Notes under the pieces: generated by a model | The model's input: the letters and a program-made list of their open reading frames with translations, nothing else | Database searches by the model: none | What the model was told of the DNA's origin: nothing | Translations under genes and position numbers: made by a program | Shown here: positions 58,484 through 64,000 of the stretch, piece by piece | Layout: every line of letters starts with the position of its first letter | How positions within the stretch are numbered: the stretch's first letter is position 1 | From: Mycolicibacterium stellerae | GTDB taxonomy: Bacteria; Actinomycetota; Actinomycetes; Mycobacteriales; Mycobacteriaceae | Assembly (NCBI RefSeq): GCF_003719305.1 | Contig: NZ_RARC01000034.1 | Coordinates: 1-64,000, forward strand | Direction of reading: 5' to 3' | DNA: 64,000 nucleotides

Positions 58484-60181
58484 CTAACTTTCCGCAGGCC
58501 CGACAGAAACCGTTGCAGCAGAAGAACTTTCGTCTGCGTCAACTAATTTCTGTGCGCCGAATCGGTTTCTCAGCTCCGTTTTGAGGACTTTGCCAGCGGG
58601 GTTTCGCGGTAACGCGTCGACCACCTCCAAATGCTTCGGATGCTTGTACCGCGCAAGCCGTTCAGTGAGGAATTCGTCCAGATCGCCGAGCTCGAGGGTT
58701 GAATCGGACACCGCGCTCACCGCCACTACGGCCACCGGAACTTCGCCCCACTTCTGGTGGCTTCGCCCGATCACCGCGACTTCGACGATCGCCGGATGGG
58801 CGGCGAGGACGTTCTCGACCTCCGCGCAGTAGATGTTCTCTCCGCCGGAGATGATCATGTCCTTCTTGCGGTCGACGACCCAGACGTAACCCTCGTCGTC
58901 CTGGCGCACCAGATCGCCCGAGTGGAACCAGCCACCGGTGAACGCCTCGGCGGTGGCCTGCGGGTTGTTCCAATAGCCTGCCATCAGAGTCGGCGCGCGA
59001 TAGACGATCTCACCGACCTGCCCGATGGGTACGTCGTTCATATCGTCGTCGACCACCCTGGCGCTGACGGTCGGAATGACCTTCCCGACCGACCCGAGCT
59101 TGCGAATTGCGTCGTCACCCAACAACATGCACGTCACCGGCGACATCTCGGTCTGGCCGAAGGCCGCAAGGATCTGGGTTCCGGGGAAGGTTTCGGACAT
59201 GCTGCGCAACAGCGTGTCCGACGCCGGCGCTGCGCCCCACGACAGCACGCGCAGTTTCAGGTTGCGTGGATTGGCCTTCTGTTCGGCGCAAACCGCCTGC
59301 CACTGCGCGGGAACCAGGAAAATACCGGTGACTTTCTCGGCCTCGAGCACGTCGAGCAGCGCGCCGGGATCGAAATCGCCGAGCGGGTAGATGACCGTCG
59401 GCAGGCCGAGAAGCAGCCCGATGATCATGTTGCCGATGCCCGCGATGTGGAAAAGCGGGACACCGACGAACCCGACATCGTTGTTGATGTCGGCACCGTT
59501 GGTGAACAGGAAGGTCATCGCCTGGCCTGCGAGGTTGGCGTGGGTCAGCACCGCGCCCTTTGGGCGCCCTGTGGTGCCGGAGGTGTACATGATCAGCGCA
59601 GGGGAATCGTCGGGGATATCGGCAGGCGCCGCGGGCTCGCCATCCTCTGCAAGCACGTCTTCGTAGCCGAGGACTCCCTCGTCGGTGGCCGCGCCCGCGA
59701 CGATCACCGTTGCCAGCCTTGGTTCGGAATCCCTGACGGCCGTCGCCACCTTGGCCAGCACCGGTTCCGCGATCATCACCTTGGCATCGCAGTCTTCGAC
59801 CAGGAACGCGATCTCCGTCGGCGTCATCCGGAAGTTCACCGGAACCGCGATGGCGCCGAGCTTGTTGGCCGCCAGGAACGACTCGATGAACTCGGTCCGG
59901 TTGAGCATCAGGATCAGCACCCGATCGCCGAAGCGGACACCGCGACGGTGCAGCGCTGCTGCGAGTGCTGCCACCCGGCTGTCGAGTTCAGCCCATGTGG
60001 TTGTCCGGCCCAGGTGTCGAAGCGCCGTCGCGTCGGGCTGCATCAGCGCGTGGCGGGCGAGCTGGTTGGTCCAGTTCTGCCTTCTCGCCAGATGGGGCTG
60101 ATCGGTCGGCGACGGCGAATCGGGCGAAGCGGTCAACGGCAGGAACTCCCGGTTGCACGAAGTTGATATTTGATCAAACAT
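58484..60181 (-). CDS. fadD5: Fatty-acid--CoA/AMP ligase FadD5
   Basis: A 565-residue adenylate-forming enzyme: P-loop motif YTSGTTGRPKG, motif AAFGQTEMSPV, and the core GWFHSGDLVR...DRKKDMIISGGENIYCAEVE. The C-terminal catalytic lysine segment NPAGKVLKTELRNR is intact. It activates fatty acids, probably those released from mycolates, for the Mce1 system. ATG 60181 lies about 15 bp after TAGTGT (complement of 60197-60202), so the leader is very short. Order and orientation with mce1R match M. tuberculosis Rv0166/Rv0165c. Confidence 0.94.
   Translation of the reverse strand: MFDQISTSCNREFLPLTASPDSPSPTDQPHLARRQNWTNQLARHALMQPDATALRHLGRTTTWAELDSRVAALAAALHRRGVRFGDRVLILMLNRTEFIESFLAANKLGAIAVPVNFRMTPTEIAFLVEDCDAKVMIAEPVLAKVATAVRDSEPRLATVIVAGAATDEGVLGYEDVLAEDGEPAAPADIPDDSPALIMYTSGTTGRPKGAVLTHANLAGQAMTFLFTNGADINNDVGFVGVPLFHIAGIGNMIIGLLLGLPTVIYPLGDFDPGALLDVLEAEKVTGIFLVPAQWQAVCAEQKANPRNLKLRVLSWGAAPASDTLLRSMSETFPGTQILAAFGQTEMSPVTCMLLGDDAIRKLGSVGKVIPTVSARVVDDDMNDVPIGQVGEIVYRAPTLMAGYWNNPQATAEAFTGGWFHSGDLVRQDDEGYVWVVDRKKDMIISGGENIYCAEVENVLAAHPAIVEVAVIGRSHQKWGEVPVAVVAVSAVSDSTLELGDLDEFLTERLARYKHPKHLEVVDALPRNPAGKVLKTELRNRFGAQKLVDADESSSAATVSVGPAES
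60169..60178. promoter_or_regulatory. Palindrome TTTGATCAAA at the fadD5 start
   Basis: A perfect 10-bp palindrome overlapping the fadD5 start codon and lying about 70 bp upstream of mce1R. A FadR-type protein such as Mce1R could bind here to repress the mce1 operon, but I have no direct evidence. Confidence 0.35.
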
Positions 60182-60244
60182 TGGGATGCTGCGGTCACAC
60201 TATGGCCTCGGCGGGCATGGGACAACCCCTGGAGGGGAGACCGA

Positions 60245-60937
60245 GTGAACGCACCGGCGACGCCCGTTCACCGGCGTCGACGTGCCATCCGCCGCGAGCA
60301 GTTATCCGATGAAGTCGCCGGTCATCTGCGCGCCGCGATCATGTCCGGGACGTTGTTGCCGGGCACATTCATTCGGCTCGACGAGACTGCCGCCGCGCTC
60401 AGTGTCAGCATCACCCCGGTGCGCGAGGCGCTGCGCACGCTGCGCGGCGAGGGCATGGTGCTGCTGGAGCCCCACCGCGGCCATGTCGTGGCACCGCTGA
60501 GCCGACGCGACATCGAGGACATCTTCTGGCTGCAGGCCACGATCGCCAAGGAACTCGCCGCCGCCGCCGCCGATCGGATCACCGAGGACGACATCGCCGA
60601 GCTGGAGCGGCTCAACCACGAACTCGCCGCGACCGTCGACGCAGGCGAGGCCGAAGCCATTGCCGCGGCAGAGTTCCAGTTCCACCGCTCGCTCAATCAC
60701 ACGACGGGCCGGATCAAGCTGGCCTGGTTTCTACTGCACGTAGCCCGTTATATGCCGCCGTTGATCTATGCGGCCGACCCGCAGTGGGGCGCCGAAGCCG
60801 TCGACAACCATCGGCAGTTGATCGCCGCACTGCGTCGTCGCGATGTCGGCGAGGTGGTCCGGCTGACTGAAAGGCAGTTCAGCGACGGTGCACGGCGGTT
60901 GACCGAGCGGCTCGAGGAAACCGGCATCTGGAGTTGA
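60245..60937 (+). CDS. mce1R: Mce1R, GntR/FadR-family repressor of mce1
   Basis: A 230-residue regulator: N-terminal winged helix (EQLSDEVAGHLRAAIMSGTLLPG...VSITPVREALRTLRGEGMVLLEPHRGHVV) and a C-terminal FCD ligand domain with metal-binding His/Asp residues. Mce1R of M. tuberculosis represses the mce1 operon in response to fatty acids. I chose GTG 60245, preceded by GGAGGGGAGA; the earlier in-frame ATG would overlap fadD5. It is divergent from fadD5. Confidence 0.93.
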   Translation: MNAPATPVHRRRRAIRREQLSDEVAGHLRAAIMSGTLLPGTFIRLDETAAALSVSITPVREALRTLRGEGMVLLEPHRGHVVAPLSRRDIEDIFWLQATIAKELAAAAADRITEDDIAELERLNHELAATVDAGEAEAIAAAEFQFHRSLNHTTGRIKLAWFLLHVARYMPPLIYAADPQWGAEAVDNHRQLIAALRRRDVGEVVRLTERQFSDGARRLTERLEETGIWS

Positions 60938-61058
60938 GCCACCAGGTGTGCCGGCGTGCGCGATGCGCGGGCGAAGTGAGGGTGTGCGATGCACAGGCAT
61001 GTGTATCCGTCCGGTCTTGTGCTGCTCTCGTGTCGGTCCGCGGTGGCACTGTCCGGCT

Positions 61059-61409
61059 ATGACCGGCACACCGACCGACAGGTACGCGCTGCGCGGGACG
61101 GAACTTCGCTATGCGCTCACCCTCTATCTGTTTCAGCACGGACCACGCCGCGTTGCCGACCTCATCGACGCGCTCGACTTTCAAGGATTTGATATCCCTG
61201 GCGGCGCGAAAGCTGTCTCGGACGCGCTTCGATGGGAGATCGGACACCAAAGAGTGCGACGGCTGGAGCGTGGCAAGTACGCACCAGGCTCGATGCCGCG
61301 CGCCACGGAGCACCGCATCTACACCCGGGTGATGGTGCTGCGCGACGAGGCCGCAGCGCGCACTGCCGAATCGGACAAGGCCTTCTGGGATGCGCTGTTC
61401 GGCCCGTGA
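61059..61409 (+). CDS. Small winged-helix-like protein
   Basis: A 116-residue protein with a helical core (ELRYALTLYLFQHGPRRVADLIDAL, GAKAVSDALRWEIGHQRVRRLERGKY) that suggests a winged-helix domain, and an acidic helix ending WDALFGP. Family unknown to me, but similar small proteins occur in other mycobacteria. ATG 61059 has no strong ribosome site. It is convergent with the SRPBCC gene, 2 bp apart. Confidence 0.65.
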   Translation: MTGTPTDRYALRGTELRYALTLYLFQHGPRRVADLIDALDFQGFDIPGGAKAVSDALRWEIGHQRVRRLERGKYAPGSMPRATEHRIYTRVMVLRDEAAARTAESDKAFWDALFGP

Positions 61410-61411
61410 CG

Positions 61412-61852
61412 TTACGTGGCGGCGAGCTGCTCGGCGCGGGTCTTGAGGTTGGCCGCGAGGTAGTCGAGTGTGTCCCCGATCGCCTTCTTCACCATCGGCT
61501 TGGGGAACGGCAGCTTCGTCTCCACGTCGAGGTCGACGGTGAGTAGCGACGTCGGCCCGATCGGCACCACCGAGAACTTCTGCTCCTGCTTCTCGAAATG
61601 GTCGCCCTGCTGCAGCACCGTGTAGATCTCGGTGGCGGTCGGGTAGTAGACCGCCGTGATGAAGGTGCCCGACTGCCCCTGGACGAGCACATCGAGCCGG
61701 AGCTGGCTGGGGCGCCCGTCGTCGTAGCGGGCCAGCACCCAGCAGCCCTTTATCTCTGCGTTCCACTCCGGGTACGCCTCGAAGTCCGCAACGATCGACA
61801 TGATCGACTCGGCGGACGCGTCAACCTCCACTGTCTTGCTCACCAACGGCAT
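61412..61852 (-). CDS. SRPBCC-fold protein (TB18.5/Rv0164-like)
   Basis: A 146-residue START/SRPBCC-type lipid-binding protein with the family opening VSKTVEVDASAESIMSIVADFEAYPEWNAEIKGCWVL and a terminal helix (KPMVKKAIGDTLDYLAANLKTRAEQL). Such folds form a hydrophobic ligand cavity. In M. tuberculosis the ortholog Rv0164 (TB18.5) sits directly beside mce1R, as here. Confidence 0.9.
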   Translation of the reverse strand: MPLVSKTVEVDASAESIMSIVADFEAYPEWNAEIKGCWVLARYDDGRPSQLRLDVLVQGQSGTFITAVYYPTATEIYTVLQQGDHFEKQEQKFSVVPIGPTSLLTVDLDVETKLPFPKPMVKKAIGDTLDYLAANLKTRAEQLAAT

Positions 61853-61894
61853 CGGCCCAGCCTATCGGCCCTTGTACACCGACCGAAACCACTT

Positions 61895-61921
61895 GTATGA
61901 TAAGTCTGCAACTCGTCATAC
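61895..61921. promoter_or_regulatory. Inverted repeat before the dehydratase gene, GntR operator candidate
   Basis: GTATGA (61895-61900) and TCATAC (61916-61921) form an inverted pair 15 bp apart, 19 bp before the dehydratase start. The GntR regulator encoded downstream is the natural candidate to bind it and control its own operon. Confidence 0.4.
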
Positions 61922-61940
61922 TAGTGGTCAATGGAGTCTC

Positions 61941-63062
61941 ATGCCTGACAAGATCCGCCACCTCAACCTGTCCCACGTCGTGCTGCCGCTCGACAACCCC
62001 GTCAGCGACGCCAAGGTGCTCACCGGCCGCCAGAAGCCGCTCACCGAGACCGTCCTGCTCTTCGTCGAGGTAACCACCGAAGACGGGTTCGAGGGCATGG
62101 GGTTCAGCTACTCCAAACGCGCGGGCGGACGAGCGCAATACGCCCATCTCCAGGAGATCGCCGACGTCGCGCTCGGCCAGGACCCATCCGACATCGACCG
62201 GATCTACCAATCGCTGCTGTGGGCAGGCGCGTCGGTCGGGCGATCAGGCGTCGCCACCCAGGCCATCGCGGCGCTGGACGTCGCGCTGTGGGATCTCAAA
62301 GCCCGTCGCGCGAACCTGCCGCTCGCCAAGCTGATCGGTGCCCACCGCGATTCATGCCAGGTTTACAACACCTCGGGTGGCTTCCTGCAGGCGTCCGTCG
62401 AGGAGATAAAGGAGAAGGCCACCGCATCCATCGAGGCCGGCATCGGCGGTATCAAAATCAAAGTCGGCCAACCGAATTGGCAGACCGATCTGGACCGGGT
62501 CGGCGAAATCCGCGAGCACCTCGGCGACACCCCGTTCATGGTCGACGCCAACCAGCAGTGGGACCGGGCACGCGCGAAGCGGATGTGCCGGGAGCTCGAG
62601 GCATTCGATCTGGTCTGGATCGAGGAGCCGCTCGACGCATGGGATGCCGTCGGGCACGCCGACCTCAGCCACACCTTCGACACCCCGATCGCGACCGGCG
62701 AGATGCTGACGTCGGTGCCCGAGCACATGGCGCTTCTCGACGCCGGCTATCGCGGCTTCGTGCAACCCGACGCCCCCCGGATCGGCGGCATCACGCCGTT
62801 CCTGCGCTTTTCGACCCTGGCCTCACAAGCGGGGCTGGCGCTTGCGCCGCACTATGCGATGGAGATCCATTTGCATCTGGCCGCAACGTATCCCACCGAG
62901 CCGTGGGTGGAGCACTTCGAATGGCTCAATCCACTCTTCAACGAGCGCATCGACATTCGCGACGGGCGGATGTGGCTGCCCGATCGGCCCGGCCTCGGCT
63001 TCACCCTCAGCGACACGATGCGGGCCCTCACCAAGGAGAGCGCCGAGATCGGCGTGCGATGA
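61941..63062 (+). CDS. Enolase-superfamily (MR/MLE) sugar-acid dehydratase
   Basis: A 373-residue mandelate-racemase-group protein: lid residues at the N-terminus, KIKVGQP with the catalytic Lys pair, metal ligands in VDANQQWDRA, WIEEPLD and ATGEML, and the His in PHYAMEIHLHL opposite. The pattern is closest to L-talarate/galactarate dehydratases. The ATG has GGAG upstream. It overlaps the GntR gene as ATGA, and with the TctA-type transporter gene nearby forms a sugar-acid uptake and catabolism module. Confidence 0.88.
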   Translation: MPDKIRHLNLSHVVLPLDNPVSDAKVLTGRQKPLTETVLLFVEVTTEDGFEGMGFSYSKRAGGRAQYAHLQEIADVALGQDPSDIDRIYQSLLWAGASVGRSGVATQAIAALDVALWDLKARRANLPLAKLIGAHRDSCQVYNTSGGFLQASVEEIKEKATASIEAGIGGIKIKVGQPNWQTDLDRVGEIREHLGDTPFMVDANQQWDRARAKRMCRELEAFDLVWIEEPLDAWDAVGHADLSHTFDTPIATGEMLTSVPEHMALLDAGYRGFVQPDAPRIGGITPFLRFSTLASQAGLALAPHYAMEIHLHLAATYPTEPWVEHFEWLNPLFNERIDIRDGRMWLPDRPGLGFTLSDTMRALTKESAEIGVR

Positions 63063-63745
63063 CTACCACGCTGGCGCAGCGGGTGGTCGCCGGCCTGAAG
63101 GACAAGATCCTCGCAGGCGATCTCCGGCCGGGCCAGAAGCTGCCGTCGGAGGCCGAACTCATCGACTCCTACCGGGTCTCCCGAACGGTGGTCCGCGAGG
63201 CGGTCACTCGCCTACGCGCCGAGGGACTCGTCGAAACCTTTCAGGGCCGTGGCTCTTACGTGCTCACGGTGCCAGAGCCGACATCGTTCACGGTTGAGTC
63301 GGCGGCCATCCGCACGCATCGTGACGTGCTCGACATGATCGACTTCAGGGTCGGCGTCGAATGTGAGGCCGCAGCATTGGCGGCCGCGCGCATCGATCCT
63401 GCCGGTCGCGAATCGGTCCGTGCGGCAATGGAGGAATTCGTCGCCGCCGCGCCGCAGGACGCGGTGGAGGCGGACTTCAACTTCCACCGGGCGGTCGCGG
63501 CTGCCAGCGGCAACCGCTTCTACCTTGGCCTGCTCGACTCACTCGGGCCGATGATGATCATGCTTCCCCGTACCCGTCTCGGGAACGCGTACTCGCTCAC
63601 CGACACCGGGCACGTCGACCGGGTCCGGCGGGAGCACGACGCGATCGCCGCCGCGGTCATCGCCGGTGACGCCGACCTCGCCCGCGCCGCGATGCGGCTC
63701 CATCTCGGCAACACTCGGCTTCGGCTCGCCGCCGGCCCCGCCTGA
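63059..63745 (+). CDS. FadR-type GntR regulator
   Basis: A 228-residue regulator: winged helix in AQRVVAGLKDKILAGDLRPGQKLPSEAELIDSYRVSRTVVREAVTRLRAEGLVETFQGRGSYVL and a C-terminal FCD domain (DFNFHRAVAAASGN, MRLHLGNTRLRL). FCD domains usually bind small acids through a metal ion. It is translationally coupled to the dehydratase and probably responds to its substrate or product. Confidence 0.88.
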   Translation: MTTTLAQRVVAGLKDKILAGDLRPGQKLPSEAELIDSYRVSRTVVREAVTRLRAEGLVETFQGRGSYVLTVPEPTSFTVESAAIRTHRDVLDMIDFRVGVECEAAALAAARIDPAGRESVRAAMEEFVAAAPQDAVEADFNFHRAVAAASGNRFYLGLLDSLGPMMIMLPRTRLGNAYSLTDTGHVDRVRREHDAIAAAVIAGDADLARAAMRLHLGNTRLRLAAGPA

Positions 63746-64000
63746 CCGGCGGCGCTTGACCAGCGACCGCACCAGCGGCAGCAGCGCCAGGGCGACGAAT
63801 ATCGCCAGGATCGAGCCGGATATCGGCCGGGTGATGAAGCCCGATGTATCCCCACCGAACATCAGCAGTGACCGGCGCGTGCTCGACTCGATGATCGTGC
63901 CGAGGACGAAGGCCAGCACCATCGGGCCGGGGTCGAACCCCGCCTTCTTCATCAGGTACCCGATGACACCGAAGGCGACCATCAGGAAGATGTCGAACGT
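63539..64000 (-). CDS. TctA-type tricarboxylate transporter permease, C-terminal part (partial)
   Basis: The last 153 codons of a membrane protein that begins beyond the window: VAFGVIGYLMKKAGFDPGPMVLAFVLGTIIESSTRRSLLMFGGDTSGFITRPIS is the conserved end of TctA/tripartite-tricarboxylate permeases. After the last helix (AIFVALALLPLVRSLV) the frame continues for about 70 codons as antisense of the GntR gene before a stop at 63539-63541, giving a 207-bp convergent overlap. Either the real protein has an extended basic tail or the original stop was lost. Confidence 0.8.
   Translation of the reverse strand, partial: TFDIFLMVAFGVIGYLMKKAGFDPGPMVLAFVLGTIIESSTRRSLLMFGGDTSGFITRPISGSILAIFVALALLPLVRSLVKRRRSGGAGGEPKPSVAEMEPHRGAGEVGVTGDDRGGDRVVLPPDPVDVPGVGERVRVPETGTGKHDHHRPE

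Noticed and set aside
1..64000. tRNA, rRNA or CRISPR arrays
   Set aside because: I saw no cloverleaf with a recognisable T-loop, no rRNA sequence and no regularly spaced repeats.

Overview
The window is high-GC actinobacterial DNA from a mycobacterium, most likely a fast-growing Mycobacterium/Mycolicibacterium. The decisive evidence is a complete mce1-type locus at 45.3-61.9 kb (mce1R, fadD5, yrbE1A/B, mce1A-F and four Mce-associated genes). It is flanked by orthologs of genes that sit beside mce1 in M. tuberculosis: the SRPBCC protein TB18.5 (Rv0164), pirin (Rv0181c), sigG (Rv0182c), monoacylglycerol lipase (Rv0183), a DUF2786 protein and a TIGR04338 metallohydrolase. Those assignments come from my memory of the families, not from a search.

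Region 1 (1-20.5 kb) is an accessory stress-response island. It holds cupins, an old yellow enzyme, a nitroreductase, an azoreductase-type quinone reductase, a DJ-1/PfpI protein, an isochorismatase-like hydrolase, a PEP mutase-like lyase, dehydrogenase-like proteins, an MFS exporter, thioredoxin and three DNA-repair enzymes (Ogt, Mug, AlkB). A TetR and an AraC regulator are divergently transcribed at its centre. Eight transcription units share one promoter module that I read directly in the DNA: an asymmetric box near CTAAAGATTTCGACAG, then 21-22 bp, then a TA(A/G/T)C(G/T)T hexamer. Orientation is always the same relative to the gene. This looks like an undescribed regulon driven by a MarA/SoxS-style activator, plausibly the AraC protein, for defence against electrophiles or oxidants (quinones, nitro compounds, aldehydes, perhaps reactive chlorine) and the DNA damage they cause.

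Region 2 (20.6-26.7 kb) is a recombination scar. It has a DUF2510 protein, an XRE-regulator remnant with an orphan palindrome, a complete IS481-family element with a CGGT target duplication and an unusual triple-repeat transposase tail, an AT-richer nucleotidyltransferase + DUF262 pair (a candidate defence module), two gene fragments, and the TIGR04338 gene cut off just before its zinc-binding motif.

Region 3 (26.6-45.3 kb) returns to the conserved neighbourhood (DUF2786, lipoprotein, monoacylglycerol lipase, sigG, pirin) with a cargo of envelope genes: a PQQ-type sugar dehydrogenase lipoprotein, a phosphodiester glycosidase, a Tat-type esterase, an OafA-like acyltransferase, and two large secreted paralogs whose promoters carry identically placed CRP-type sites. 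Fructosamine kinase, SDR and DUF1275 genes follow.

Region 4 (45.3-64 kb) is the mce1 lipid-import operon on the minus strand, with fadD5 and divergent mce1R, then Rv0164-like genes and a sugar-acid catabolic module (enolase-superfamily dehydratase, FadR-type GntR regulator, TctA-type transporter) that runs off the right edge.
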